This document shows positions 1-9,238 of a stretch of 64,000 nt of DNA, one piece after another. Made by a program: the position numbers and the translations under genes. The stretch is from Denitrovibrio sp. (GTDB taxonomy: Bacteria; Chrysiogenota; Deferribacteres; Deferribacterales; Geovibrionaceae). The notes below the pieces were generated by a model, which was not told the DNA's origin, did no database searches, and saw only the letters and a program-made list of their open reading frames with translations. The DNA lies in NCBI GenBank assembly GCA_002869145.1, contig PKTM01000020.1:62001-126000 (forward strand). Direction: 5' to 3'. Within the stretch, counting starts at the first letter, position 1, and each line of letters starts with the position of its first letter.

Positions 1-1
1 T

Positions 2-307
2 GAGAAGATCAGCCCTAAAAAAAGTATAGAAGGAGCATTTGCAGCTTATATCGGCGGTGTTTCCTCTGGTGTTCTATACGCATATCTGTTTATGGACGAC
101 TCACTTTACCAAGTGGCATTTGCATCTTTTCTTGTAGTTACTGCAGGGATGATAGGCGACCTTGTTGAGTCCATGTTTAAAAGACGTGCTAATGTTAAAG
201 ACTCCGGAAGCCTTATACCCGGTCACGGCGGTGTGCTTGACAGAGTAGATTCACTTCTTTTTGGTGCGCCCGCACTTTATCTGTATGTTATCTATGTGAT
301 GGTTTAG
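2..307 (+). CDS. cdsA: Phosphatidate cytidylyltransferase, C-terminal part
   Basis: CdsA makes CDP-diacylglycerol from phosphatidate and CTP at the inner membrane, the precursor of all phospholipids. Only the last ~100 residues are in the window; the frame is open from base 2. It contains the family signature region ([11 protein letters not shown] near the edge, then G-rich and Ser-rich membrane segments) and the conserved [12 protein letters not shown] and [19 protein letters not shown] stretch that closes the family. It ends 3 bases before dxr, as in the common frr-uppS-cdsA-dxr-rseP order, so it is the upstream part of the same operon. The true start lies outside the window. Confidence 0.93.
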   Translation, partial: EKISPKKSIEGAFAAYIGGVSSGVLYAYLFMDDSLYQVAFASFLVVTAGMIGDLVESMFKRRANVKDSGSLIPGHGGVLDRVDSLLFGAPALYLYVIYVMV

Positions 308-310
308 ATC

Positions 311-1447
311 ATGGCGAAAAAGATAGGCATCATAGGTTCTACCGGCTCCATTGGAACCCAGGCTCTTGATGTGATTCGTCAGAATCGTGATGATTATCAT
401 ATAAGTTTTCTTAGTTGTAATAACAATGTAAAATTGCTCAAGGAGCAGGCGGAAGAGTTTTCACCTGACCATATATGCGCTACAGGCAGTGAATTGCCTG
501 ATGGTGCTTTAAAAGGGCTGGAAGGCCTTAAGAAGCTCATCAGAAATGAAGACCTGGACATTGTTCTTCTTGCTGCTGTGGGCGCTGCTGGGATTGTTCC
601 GGCGTATGAGGTTGTTTCCAGAGGTATTGACCTGGCTTTAGCAAATAAAGAATCCATTGTAGCATCAGGCAGACTTCTTCTGGACAAGGCGAAAGAGACT
701 GGAAGCAGAGTTATCCCTGTGGATTCTGAGCACTCAGCGATATTCCAGTGCCTTCAGGGACAGAAGAAGGAGCATCTTGAAAAAATAATTCTTACAGCCT
801 CCGGCGGTGCTTTCAGAAACACACCAGTAGACGCACTTAAACTTATGGAGCCTGATGACGCTTTGAAACACCCAAACTGGGTTATGGGCAGCAAGGTCAC
901 TATAGATAGTGCTACAATGATGAATAAGGGGCTGGAGCTTATAGAGGCGAGATTTCTTTTTGATGTTGAGCCTTCCATGCTGGGTTTGGTGATACACCCC
1001 GAGTCCATAGTTCACTCATATATAACTTTTAAGGATGGAAGCATGCTGGCACAGATGGGCGACCCGGACATGCGGACACCTATATCATATTCAATGGCAT
1101 ATCCAGAAAGGATTGTTTCCGGTGTGAAACCCCTTGATCTGTCTTCGGTTGGAGTGCTGAATTTTTACAAACCGGATCTTGAAAAGTACACTTGTTTAAA
1201 GCTTGCCTATGAGGTATTGAAAAAGGATCGCAATGCTCCTATGATAGTTATGAATGCGGCTAACGAGATAGCTGTTTCTGCTTTTATGAACAAGACAATA
1301 GCCTATCTTCAGATTTCAGAGATAATCGAAAAAGCTTTGAATAAATGCGATTTTAATGAACCACAGTCAGTTCAGTCTGTCATAGAGATTGACACAAAAA
1401 CAAGATATGTGGTTCAAGAGATTTTAAAGAGGGAAGTGAATAAATAA
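311..1447 (+). CDS. dxr: 1-deoxy-D-xylulose 5-phosphate reductoisomerase
   Basis: Cytosolic NADPH enzyme of the MEP isoprenoid pathway that converts DXP to MEP. At 378 residues it has normal length. The NADPH-binding GSTGSIG loop is at residues 9-15; the metal-binding VDSEHSAIFQ segment, the substrate-binding GGAFR loop, the NPNW-like HPNW motif and NKGLELIEA are all present. It starts 3 bases after cdsA and its stop overlaps the rseP start by one base, so the three genes are translationally coupled. Nothing unusual was seen. Confidence 0.97.
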   Translation: MAKKIGIIGSTGSIGTQALDVIRQNRDDYHISFLSCNNNVKLLKEQAEEFSPDHICATGSELPDGALKGLEGLKKLIRNEDLDIVLLAAVGAAGIVPAYEVVSRGIDLALANKESIVASGRLLLDKAKETGSRVIPVDSEHSAIFQCLQGQKKEHLEKIILTASGGAFRNTPVDALKLMEPDDALKHPNWVMGSKVTIDSATMMNKGLELIEARFLFDVEPSMLGLVIHPESIVHSYITFKDGSMLAQMGDPDMRTPISYSMAYPERIVSGVKPLDLSSVGVLNFYKPDLEKYTCLKLAYEVLKKDRNAPMIVMNAANEIAVSAFMNKTIAYLQISEIIEKALNKCDFNEPQSVQSVIEIDTKTRYVVQEILKREVNK

Positions 1448-2505
1448 TGGGCTTTATTTCAGCAATAATATTACTAGGGATACTGATTTTTATACATGAA
1501 CTTGGACACTTTCTTGTTGCCAAGCGAAGCGGTGTGCTTGTGGAGAAGTTTTCCATAGGTTTTGGGCCAAAACTCTTTTCAAAAACTGTAGGCGAGACGG
1601 AATATGCACTTTCAGCAATACCCCTTGGCGGTTTTGTTAAGATGTATGGTGAAAGCCTAGAATCAGAAGTGGAAGAAGAGCTTAAAGACAGGTCTTTCGC
1701 CCATAAATCTCTTAAGGCACGCTTTGCCATAGTTTTTGCAGGGCCATTTTTCAATTTCATGCTGGCTGTTTTTATATATGCACTTATATTCATGGCGGGC
1801 ACTCCAAGATTTTTAGCATCTGTAGGCGGCACAGTAGAGAGCTCACCAGCTGCTGAGGCAGGGCTTGTTGAGGGATACATTATTCTTGCTATGGATGGTT
1901 CTGAAGTTAGATATTGGGACGAGATGAGCCAATATATCAGCCAGAAACCGGGCGAAGCTATAAACTTAGAAATTGATCGTGATGACAAAATAATAAATAT
2001 CTCTGTTACGCCGAATATTGTTACAGACAAGAACATCTTCGGTGAAGAAGTGCAGGTAGGGCGCATAGGTATCACTCGCGGCGAGCTTAGTGAAACTGTA
2101 CGCACGCTGAACCCCATCACAGCAATAGGTAAAGGCTTTACACAGACCTACAAAGTGTCGGAACTGATGATTATGGGTGTGGTGAAGATATTTCAGAGTG
2201 TAGTCCCTGCTGACAGTCTCGGCGGTCCTATCATGATTGTGCAGATGGCCAAAGATTCTGCAGAATCAGGAATAATAAGTTTTTTGAGTTTCATGGCTAT
2301 CATAAGTATTAACCTGGCTATTCTTAACCTGCTGCCTATACCTGTTTTGGACGGCGGCCACCTTATGTTTTTCACAGTGGAGGCAATAACCAGAAGACCT
2401 GTCAGTGTGAAGGTGAGAGAATATGCAAATATGGTAGGCCTGACGCTTCTTATAATGGTTATGTTTTTTGCTTTTTATAATGATATTATGCGTTTCTTTA
2501 AGTAA
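1447..2505 (+). CDS. rseP: RIP zinc metalloprotease RseP
   Basis: Site-2 intramembrane protease that cleaves anti-sigma factors and signal-peptide remnants in the inner membrane. The zinc motif HELGH is at residues 17-21 inside the first membrane segment, a PDZ domain occupies roughly residues 110-190, and the second active-site motif LLPIPVLDGGH lies near residue 300, followed by a last membrane helix. It has a single PDZ domain, unlike the two in E. coli, and a matching shorter length of 352 residues. It closes the cdsA-dxr-rseP operon. Confidence 0.96.
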   Translation: MGFISAIILLGILIFIHELGHFLVAKRSGVLVEKFSIGFGPKLFSKTVGETEYALSAIPLGGFVKMYGESLESEVEEELKDRSFAHKSLKARFAIVFAGPFFNFMLAVFIYALIFMAGTPRFLASVGGTVESSPAAEAGLVEGYIILAMDGSEVRYWDEMSQYISQKPGEAINLEIDRDDKIINISVTPNIVTDKNIFGEEVQVGRIGITRGELSETVRTLNPITAIGKGFTQTYKVSELMIMGVVKIFQSVVPADSLGGPIMIVQMAKDSAESGIISFLSFMAIISINLAILNLLPIPVLDGGHLMFFTVEAITRRPVSVKVREYANMVGLTLLIMVMFFAFYNDIMRFFK

Positions 2506-2728
2506 TTTCTGCGTCAATTTTAATTTCTAAATACTGAATTGTGTAACCTTAAAATATTTCAGCCTTTCGTTCTGGTTTAAGTTTGATATTTAATCCAGTC
2601 TTGTTTCAAAAACCAAAAATACCCAAAAAAAGCTTTTTACTTTAGAAAAAAAATTAAAAAAATTAAACTTTTTTATTCTTTATTATAAACAGTTTAAAAA
2701 ATAAATAAAAAAAAGTTGTTATTTGTTC

Positions 2729-2756
2729 TAAAGAATTTGTACTTTTTGGCCGAATT
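2729..2756 (+). promoter_or_regulatory. Probable sigma28 (FliA) promoter of the flagellin gene
   Basis: TAAAGAAT at 2729-2736 and GCCGAATT at 2749-2756 resemble the sigma28 boxes (TAAAGTTT and GCCGATAA), with a spacer one base longer than the usual 11. They lie 55 bases before the chosen flagellin start. The rest of the ~300 bp between rseP and the flagellin gene (2506-2810) is very AT-rich, with long A and T runs, and shows no gene. Confidence 0.6.
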
Positions 2757-2810
2757 TAAAAATGCGCAAGGATGCGCAGACCTCTATTGAAAAAATCAAG
2801 GAGGATGGAA

Positions 2811-5222
2811 ATGTCAATTTCAATCTACCAGAACGTGATGTCTCTTAATGCACAGAGACACCTAGCTGTGAACCAAAACCAGCTCGGTAAATCCATCGAA
2901 AGGCTCTCATCAGGGCTTCGTATTAACCATGCCGCAGATGACGCTTCAGGTCTAGCAATATCAGAAAAATTGAGAGGTCAAATTGCCGGTCTACAAAGAG
3001 CTTCTATGAACGCTCAGGACGGTATTTCTATGTTGCAAACGGCTGAAGGCGGATTAGGCGAAGTGAACACAATGCTCAGTAGAATTCGTGAGCTTGCAGT
3101 TCAGGCATCCAACGGTACGTACACTTCAAACGACCGCGTAGAGATTCAGAAAGAGGTCGATCAGCTCTTAAACGAGATCGACAGGATATCTACATCTACA
3201 GAATTCAACACAAAGAAACTCCTTAACGGAGATGGAACAGCCTTGTGGTCTTCCAGCTCTGCCAACATCGAAGCCATCATTCGTGATGAGGTTGATGAAG
3301 GTAACTACAGAATCACACTGGAATCAGAAGCTGGTGCAAACCAGGTAATGAAAACAGACATTATGACACTTAGAGATGGTGTTATAGGTGCTGAGATAAT
3401 TACTGACACCAACTCAAACACATCTAATGTCTTTAGCATTACAAACCCTGAGTCTTTGGCTACAACAACTGGAACAGCTTACTATACTGTAAAAGTTGCC
3501 GACACATCAGCAAGTTCAAGTGTTGGAGTGTCCGGCACTTATCAGCAGCCTGGGTCAGGTTTTACTATTGACTCAGTTGGCGCTGGCGCCACTCCTGCTT
3601 TGGGTACGGAGTCAGGCTGGGTAGAGATCGAATTTACAGGCTCTACAACTGGTTCTGCCGGCGGCACTATTGATGCAAAAGCACGCTTCATAGATGCCAA
3701 AACTGGAGCAGTAGGCGAGTGGGGAAATTTAACATTATCAGATGCTAATGGAACTGGAGTTATGTCTGCAGATTCAACAGTATTTTCTAATGTGCTTAAC
3801 AGTCAAGGCACAGCAATAGGCTTTGACATTCAGGTTGACTTCTCCAGCGGTAAGATTTCAGACGGAGATAAGATTCTTGTAAATATTACTCCCGGATCAG
3901 TAGATAACACAGCAGTGTCCGGTGGTGGTTCTATCCAGATATCAGGTGGTCCAACAGGCCAAAGCGGTCCGAGGATTGACTTCAGTGATCCTGCAAATGA
4001 TCCACTGACAAAACCTGATAATGGCGACAACTTTATCGATACAAACAGTGTAACTGTCTATCATGCTACAATTAACGCAAAAACAGGTAATATCGACCTA
4101 GGTAACATGACTCTTAACTTTAAAGAAGACAGTAACCCTGCCGATAACGGTACGTTATCCGGTATGACATCTCTTGATGCTACAAATGGCATCTCTCTCC
4201 AAATTACAGGTTCTGGACAAGCAGCTTCTACCACTACCAAAGTCAAAGACCTTGCAGTGTTTGTAGATGCAGACGGAAACAGCCTGTTTGAAAACAAGCA
4301 GGAACTGACAATTTGGGGCAACGGACAGAACCATACTATTTATCTCGAAGCTGACGATACTGTAGCAGACATCGAAGATAAACTTACATCGGCTATCGTT
4401 GACGGTCTAGGAATGGGCTCAAAGGATAATAATGTAAACAGTCACCTTGTGGACTACGTTTCTGTTCCAAATCAAACAGGAACTCATTCAGTGAAAGGTA
4501 CTTTTATCATTCAGACTGCCCTAACAGGAGAGCAGGGTCAGCTTGCTTTCTCAGGAGATCAGAGGCTAATAGACGGTCTCTCCCTGAACACTATTCAGGA
4601 AGCTGTAAACAATACTACTAAGGTAGAGATACATGACGCTCACACTGGCGACCTGATAGGCACAGATGAAACAGGTAACGACAGAGTGTATGGTCTTATC
4701 GGCGGTGTTGAGCTTGTGCTTGACTCCAGAGCCGGGCTTAATGAGTCATGGAATACTATCACACAGAGTATTGACTTTACTCCGAACGATGTTTCCTCAA
4801 ACGAAGAGCATTTCCTTCATGTAGTAGATAACTCTACAGAGCTACAAATAGGTGCTAACGAAGGTCAGACTCTTGCAGTAAGTATTCCGCAGCTCGATGT
4901 GACAGGACTCGGACTTGACGATGTAAAACTCGTCTCTCAGGAGCTTGCACAGGCAGCTATCCCTGATATAGATGCGGCGATAGATCAGGTTGTAAGTATC
5001 AGAGCTACACTGGGTGCACAGATCAACAGACTTGAGCACACCATTGTTAACCTCGACATAGCAGAAGAGAACATGACAGCTTCTGAGTCTAGGATACGCG
5101 ACCTTGATATGGCTAAAGAGATGGCAACATTTACCAAAAATCAGATGCTTTCTCAGGCCGGTATTTCCATGCTGGCTCAGGCTAATCAGATTCCGCAGAT
5201 GGCGCTTCAGCTTCTTCAATAA
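2811..5222 (+). CDS. fliC: Flagellin with a very long central domain
   Basis: Structural subunit of the flagellar filament, exported through the flagellar secretion apparatus. The N-terminal D0/D1 region (MSISIYQNVMSLNAQ onward, with SIERLSSGLRINHAADDASG) and the C-terminal D1/D0 region (roughly residues 705-803, ending QANQIPQMALQLLQ) are canonical. Between them lies about 500 residues of Ser/Thr/Gly/Asn/Asp-rich sequence; most flagellins are 270-500 residues in total. An upstream ATG at 2772 would add 13 residues, but the AAGGAGG at 2798-2804 places the start at 2811 (803 residues). The Ser/Thr-rich insert would be a natural target for O-glycosylation by the nonulosonic acid genes nearby (inference). 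Confidence 0.93.
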   Translation: MSISIYQNVMSLNAQRHLAVNQNQLGKSIERLSSGLRINHAADDASGLAISEKLRGQIAGLQRASMNAQDGISMLQTAEGGLGEVNTMLSRIRELAVQASNGTYTSNDRVEIQKEVDQLLNEIDRISTSTEFNTKKLLNGDGTALWSSSSANIEAIIRDEVDEGNYRITLESEAGANQVMKTDIMTLRDGVIGAEIITDTNSNTSNVFSITNPESLATTTGTAYYTVKVADTSASSSVGVSGTYQQPGSGFTIDSVGAGATPALGTESGWVEIEFTGSTTGSAGGTIDAKARFIDAKTGAVGEWGNLTLSDANGTGVMSADSTVFSNVLNSQGTAIGFDIQVDFSSGKISDGDKILVNITPGSVDNTAVSGGGSIQISGGPTGQSGPRIDFSDPANDPLTKPDNGDNFIDTNSVTVYHATINAKTGNIDLGNMTLNFKEDSNPADNGTLSGMTSLDATNGISLQITGSGQAASTTTKVKDLAVFVDADGNSLFENKQELTIWGNGQNHTIYLEADDTVADIEDKLTSAIVDGLGMGSKDNNVNSHLVDYVSVPNQTGTHSVKGTFIIQTALTGEQGQLAFSGDQRLIDGLSLNTIQEAVNNTTKVEIHDAHTGDLIGTDETGNDRVYGLIGGVELVLDSRAGLNESWNTITQSIDFTPNDVSSNEEHFLHVVDNSTELQIGANEGQTLAVSIPQLDVTGLGLDDVKLVSQELAQAAIPDIDAAIDQVVSIRATLGAQINRLEHTIVNLDIAEENMTASESRIRDLDMAKEMATFTKNQMLSQAGISMLAQANQIPQMALQLLQ

Positions 5223-5264
5223 AATGAGAACTGATGCACGTAGAATATTAAGGGAGGTAGTACA

Positions 5265-5432
5265 ATGGCTGCTATGAGTGTACAAAAAAAGGATAATAAT
5301 AAATCCCAGATGGAGCAGCTCGAAAGTATGCTTAAAGAGATGTTCCAGACTAGTTTCTACGGTTCTGTTGAGGTTAAATTCGAAGCTGGACGAGTAACAA
5401 TCGTCCGCAAGACAGAATCCGTGAAGATCTAA
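5265..5432 (+). CDS. Small DUF2292 (YezD-like) protein
   Basis: A 55-residue protein with a strong ribosome site (AGGGAGG at 5251-5257). After a charged N-terminal helix it has the core YGSVEVKFEAGRVTIVRKTES, which matches the pattern of the DUF2292/YezD family (helix then a short beta hairpin ending in a K/R-T-E motif). The function of that family is not known to me. It follows the flagellin stop by 42 bases with no terminator between them, and a strong terminator follows it, so it is probably co-transcribed with flagellin. This is too short for usual ORF cut-offs and could be missed. Confidence 0.75.
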   Translation: MAAMSVQKKDNNKSQMEQLESMLKEMFQTSFYGSVEVKFEAGRVTIVRKTESVKI

Positions 5433-5446
5433 CATATAAGCTTAAG

Positions 5447-5473
5447 GGGGCGGTTTTAAATACCGCCCCTTTT
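5447..5473 (+). terminator. Rho-independent terminator after flagellin/DUF2292
   Basis: Perfect 8-bp stem GGGGCGGT (5447-5454) and ACCGCCCC (5462-5469), 7-base loop, then TTTT. It ends the flagellin transcript. Confidence 0.9.
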
Positions 5474-5590
5474 CTATTTACTTCCTCAAAAGATATCATC
5501 AATTCATTCCACTATAAAAGTATAAAGCAATTCACCTTGTCACATGTTATTCTTAATAAAATACATATTGAAAATTTCCGGAAGTGACAC

Positions 5591-6754
5591 ATGACTAGAG
5601 TAATAGCCGCTGTGACAGGTTCCAGGGCAGAGTTTGGTCTGCTGAGGCCTGTGCTTCAAAAGATAAAGAACGACCCGGAGCTTACGCTGAAACTGTATGT
5701 TACCGGAATGCATATAGAGTCAATATTCGGACAGACGATTGATGAGATAACCGGTGCAGGATTAGAGATTGAGCAGAAGGTGGATATCTTCCTTCAGGAT
5801 GACAGCAGAAGAGGTGTGGCAAGGTCTACAGCTTTATCCATGATGGGATTTGCTGATCTGTTTGACAAAAATAAGCCTGACATGCTGCTTGTTCTTGGCG
5901 ACAGGTTTGAAATATTTGGTGCTGTTTCTGCTGCCTGCATATGCGGAGTCCCGATTGCGCATATTCACGGAGGAGAGCTGACTGAAGGTGTTATAGACGA
6001 GCAGTTTCGTCATTGCATTACAAAAATGTCACACTTACACTTTGCTTCAACGAATCAATACAGAGACAGGATAATCCAGATGGGCGAACAGCCTGATATG
6101 GTTTTCAATACCGGTTCACCGTCTGTGGATGCAGTTTTTTCAGAAGAGCTGCTGCCGAAGGATGTTTTAGAGCAGGAACTTAATATCAGCTTTGCTGATG
6201 AAAACCTTTTGGTGACTTTCCATCCAGCTGCTACAGAGGATCAGAGTCCAAAAGAGCAGTTTGCAGAGCTTTTGAAAGCTCTCAGAAAAACGGATGCTTT
6301 TATAATATTTACATACGCTAATGCTGATTCCGGAGGGAAAGAGATAAATAGTATGATAGAGAAGTTTGTGGCAGAAAACAGAGTTAGCTCAGCGGCATTT
6401 CCTTCTCTTGGTCATAAGAGGTATCTGTCAGTCATGAACCTTTGCAGCGGGCTTGTTGGGAACTCTTCCAGCGGACTCATAGAAGCAGCAGTCCTTAAAA
6501 AAGGCGCAGTAAATATTGGAATCAGACAACAGGGGCGTGTACGGGGAGAGAATGTTATAGATTGCGGAAACTCTGAAACAGAGATTTCAGAGGCGCTCAC
6601 CATGCTTTTTTCTGAGGGTTTTAAAAATTTGCTGAAAAACGTATCATCCCCTTACGGAGAAGGTAACTCTGCTGAGCGTATAGTAGAAAAACTGAAAAAA
6701 ATAAACCTGAAAAAAATACAAATAAAAAGATTTCATGATCTGGAGAAGCGATGA
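5591..6754 (+). CDS. neuC: UDP-N-acetylglucosamine 2-epimerase (hydrolysing), NeuC/LegG-like
   Basis: Enzyme of the NeuC/NnaA/LegG type, which hydrolyses and epimerises a nucleotide-activated GlcNAc or diacetylbacillosamine to give the free manno-configured sugar used for sialic or legionaminic acid synthesis. At 387 residues it has full length. The N-terminal VTGSRAEFGLLRPVL, the HIHGGELTEG and the GNSSSGLIEA motifs of the two-Rossmann (GT-B) fold are visible. Whether the substrate is UDP-GlcNAc or the GDP-bacillosamine derivative of the legionaminic route cannot be decided from sequence, but the PtmE-like gene at 17.2 kb favours the latter. The stop overlaps the exonuclease III start (ATGA). 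Confidence 0.88.
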   Translation: MTRVIAAVTGSRAEFGLLRPVLQKIKNDPELTLKLYVTGMHIESIFGQTIDEITGAGLEIEQKVDIFLQDDSRRGVARSTALSMMGFADLFDKNKPDMLLVLGDRFEIFGAVSAACICGVPIAHIHGGELTEGVIDEQFRHCITKMSHLHFASTNQYRDRIIQMGEQPDMVFNTGSPSVDAVFSEELLPKDVLEQELNISFADENLLVTFHPAATEDQSPKEQFAELLKALRKTDAFIIFTYANADSGGKEINSMIEKFVAENRVSSAAFPSLGHKRYLSVMNLCSGLVGNSSSGLIEAAVLKKGAVNIGIRQQGRVRGENVIDCGNSETEISEALTMLFSEGFKNLLKNVSSPYGEGNSAERIVEKLKKINLKKIQIKRFHDLEKR

Positions 6755-7551
6755 AGATAGTTACTTTTAACGTTAACAGTATAAGAACAAGACTGCATCA
6801 GCTGGAAAAGCTTATTGATAAGCACAATCCCGACATTATAGGACTACAGGAGACAAAAGTGCGTGATGAAGAGTTTACCGTGAGCGACATCACCAAACTT
6901 GGTTATCACGTGGAATTTTTCGGACAAAAAACCCACTACGGTGTGGCAGTAATGTCAAAAAATAAACCTGTTGCAGTACAGAAAGGCTTTATTTCGGATA
7001 ATGATGAAGCCCAGCGCAGGATGATAATGTGCGATTTTGGAAATATTAAGTTTATTAACGGATATTTCCCTCAGGGAGAAAGCAGAGATCATCCGGTTAA
7101 ATTTCCCGCTAAAAGCAAGTTTTTCGCCGATTTGCTTGGATATTTAAAGAGCTATTTTAACTCATCAGAAAATATTTTGCTTGTAGGCGACATGAATGTT
7201 GCACCCCTTGATCTGGACATTGGGATAAGTCCTGACAGTGTGAAGAGGTGGCTGAAACAGGGCAAAACCAGCTTTCTGCCGGAAGAACGCAGGTGGCTGT
7301 CTGATATTGCTGAGTGGGGACTGGTGGATGTTTACAGAAAGCTGAATCCTGACTGCTCAGATTTTATGAGCTGGTTTGATTACAGAAGCAAAGGTTTTGA
7401 AGCGGAGCCCAAAAGAGGTCTTCGTATCGATCATATTATGGCCTCAGCACCTTTGGCAGAAAAAAGCATTTCCGCTGGGATAGACTACGAGATAAGAGGG
7501 ATGGAAAGACCATCTGATCATGCACCTGTATGGGTGGAATTTTCTGTTTAA
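6751..7551 (+). CDS. xth: Exodeoxyribonuclease III
   Basis: AP endonuclease/3'-5' exonuclease of base-excision repair, cytosolic. At 266 residues it is complete. Visible family motifs in order are the N-terminal FNVNSIRTRL, the metal-binding Glu in GLQETKV, the GDMNVAP loop and the C-terminal SDHAPVWVEF with the catalytic Asp-His. It overlaps the neuC-like gene by 4 bases. It is relevant to the cluster of point-mutated genes in this window because its repair pathway handles oxidised bases; the gene itself looks intact. Confidence 0.95.
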   Translation: MKIVTFNVNSIRTRLHQLEKLIDKHNPDIIGLQETKVRDEEFTVSDITKLGYHVEFFGQKTHYGVAVMSKNKPVAVQKGFISDNDEAQRRMIMCDFGNIKFINGYFPQGESRDHPVKFPAKSKFFADLLGYLKSYFNSSENILLVGDMNVAPLDLDIGISPDSVKRWLKQGKTSFLPEERRWLSDIAEWGLVDVYRKLNPDCSDFMSWFDYRSKGFEAEPKRGLRIDHIMASAPLAEKSISAGIDYEIRGMERPSDHAPVWVEFSV

Positions 7552-7655
7552 AATTATAATAAAAAAATAGTACAGTTAGTGTGTCAAATATTTGTAAATA
7601 CGGCTTTTATTGTGAAAAAAGCTCTAAAATTACTTCTGTTTGCAAAGGTGGATAA

Positions 7656-8165
7656 ATGGGGAAATTTCTGGAATTAAAGGTTACTGAAGACGGGTGGGAG
7701 TACGTGAGCAGAGTTAACTGCGCAGGTGCTGCTCTGGTGCTTGTTTATAATAAAGATACTGACAGATATCTTATGGTGGAACAGTACAGACCACCTGTGA
7801 AATGCAGGGTCTTAGAGTGGCCTGCCGGACTTATTGAAGAAGGGGAAGAACCTGCTGAGGCTGCCGTTCGCGAACTTCGTGAGGAGACAGGGTTACAGGC
7901 CGATGTTTCAGACTTGATAGATCTGGGTAAAGTTTTCAGTGCAGTAGGGCTCACTGATGAGCAGGTATGTCTTTTTGCACTGGAGATGGACAGCACTTTC
8001 TCGATAGGAAAACCTGATGCGCAGGGCAAGGAGAGAGGATACGGGCTTGCAGGTAAATGGATTACCGAAGAAGAACTGCTCACCGCAAAGGCCGCAAAAT
8101 CTCTGACGGTTTATGCGAGATTTATGGCGAAAAAGAAAAACCCGTCGCTGAAATTTACGGACTAG
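7656..8165 (+). CDS. Nudix hydrolase, ADP-ribose pyrophosphatase type
   Basis: Hydrolyses a nucleoside diphosphate linked to another moiety, most likely ADP-ribose. The Nudix box (G-x5-E-x7-REUxEExGU) is complete at residues 58-80, with G58, E64, R72, E73, E76, E77 and G79. The preceding VEQYRPPV and EWPAGLIE segments are typical of the ADP-ribose pyrophosphatase (NudF-like) subgroup. It is a stand-alone gene, and its end overlaps the convergent PilZ gene by 4 bases. Confidence 0.9.
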   Translation: MGKFLELKVTEDGWEYVSRVNCAGAALVLVYNKDTDRYLMVEQYRPPVKCRVLEWPAGLIEEGEEPAEAAVRELREETGLQADVSDLIDLGKVFSAVGLTDEQVCLFALEMDSTFSIGKPDAQGKERGYGLAGKWITEEELLTAKAAKSLTVYARFMAKKKNPSLKFTD

Positions 8166-8938
8166 CCCATTAGCTGTTTCAGTTCGATCTGCCTTTTGAA
8201 AACGTATTTGATGATAAGGTTACGTTCAGATTCTTTCTCTATGTTAAACTTAAAACTCACTTCAGATTTTTCCTGAATACGCTTGGATCTTATACAGGTG
8301 CACATTATGTTTTCTGTTCCAGGGATCTCCTCTGACATATCAAGACCAAAAACCTGACCTTTCTCAAAGAATGCCTCCGTTAAAAGTTTACCGCCGCCGC
8401 CTGACATATCGACTACTTTGCAGTCCACTTTTTTATGAGGTATCTTCATACTTTTATCCGGCACTTTGGAATAAAACAGTTTCACCTTTGCTTTTAGGTT
8501 GCATGAAACACGGAAAAATTCCCTGAGCTGATTTTTTGTGATAGCCTCAGGTATGGCCACCTCTATGAAGCTTAGGCTGCCTTCAGAATGCCTGCCTATT
8601 ACGTTTGATTCAAAATGATATCTGCCATCTTTACTTACGTACTCTACGGACAATTTTGTCCCTGGCAGCATAGGGATAGGCACGCCGTTGTCGGTTGGGT
8701 GAGATATCAGGATATGTTTTTTTGTGATATCTTCCACTCGGTAGTCATATACTCCGGAATAATCCGCACGTTTTAAGCCTACTGAAATTCTTGTGTTTGG
8801 TTCAAGAAAAACACTGAGGTCTTTTACTTTCTCTTTCATACGCAGTTCGCCCTCAACAAAGAATAATACTTCTAGGATATCATCTTTTTCATTATTTTTA
8901 AAGTCTACAAATTTGTGTAAAAATTCAAGTCCGAACAT
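8162..8938 (-). CDS. PilZ-domain c-di-GMP effector, YcgR-like
   Basis: Likely c-di-GMP receptor that slows flagellar rotation or modulates motility. The C-terminal half has the two parts of the PilZ c-di-GMP site: RxxxR (R139, R143) and DxSxxG (D177, S179, G182). Residues ~35-130 resemble the N-terminal YcgR/flagellar brake beta-domain. It is 258 residues long and starts at ATG 8938. c-di-GMP sources in the window are the GGDEF genes at 40.0 and 56.4 kb. Its 5' region contains several short inverted repeats (8957-9060). Confidence 0.85.
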   Translation of the reverse strand: MFGLEFLHKFVDFKNNEKDDILEVLFFVEGELRMKEKVKDLSVFLEPNTRISVGLKRADYSGVYDYRVEDITKKHILISHPTDNGVPIPMLPGTKLSVEYVSKDGRYHFESNVIGRHSEGSLSFIEVAIPEAITKNQLREFFRVSCNLKAKVKLFYSKVPDKSMKIPHKKVDCKVVDMSGGGGKLLTEAFFEKGQVFGLDMSEEIPGTENIMCTCIRSKRIQEKSEVSFKFNIEKESERNLIIKYVFKRQIELKQLMG

Positions 8939-8956
8939 ATCATTACCCTAAAGGAG

Positions 8957-9060
8957 TCACCTGTATCAGCTGATGATTTGTTACATTTAAAAAAACAGGT
9001 GATTTGCGCTTTTGAAGCTAATTTCACGCCGGATCTGAGTCCGGAAGAGGTAGTCCCCTT
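8957..9060. other. Cluster of inverted repeats in the divergent region before the PilZ gene
   Basis: The ~300 bp gap 8939-9238 has no ORF but contains three possible hairpins. TCACCTGT (8957-8964) pairs with ACAGGTGA (8995-9002); CCGGA (9029-9033) pairs with TCCGG (9040-9044); AAGAGG (9045-9050) pairs with CCCCTT (9055-9060) with one mismatch. They could be a structured 5' leader of the PilZ gene (minus strand) or operator sites. I could not match it to a known riboswitch class, including both c-di-GMP classes. Confidence 0.35.
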
Positions 9061-9238
9061 GTAATGCCTGACTGATGTTGTGTCTCTTATGATTATATTA
9101 TCGCAAAAAACATGCCGATAATTAGAGGTAATTTTTTCCTTTATTCTGGATAATAATCGTATATGCTACTGTAAATGACTTGTGGAAATAATTCTAACTA
9201 ATGTATATTATATATTCATAAACTAAGAGGTGTTCCAG

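Noticed and set aside
4842-5435. 197-codon minus-strand frame across the flagellin C-terminus
   Set aside because: It is antisense to the highly conserved flagellin end and the DUF2292 gene; the composition is that of a shadow frame.
8957-9060. c-di-GMP (GEMM-I or GEMM-II) riboswitch before the PilZ gene
   Set aside because: The conserved core sequences of both classes are not present on either strand, so I report only unassigned inverted repeats.
9114-9121. GCCGATAA resembling a sigma28 -10 box
   Set aside because: No TAAA-type -35 box lies at the right distance, and the nearest + strand gene starts more than 100 bases away.
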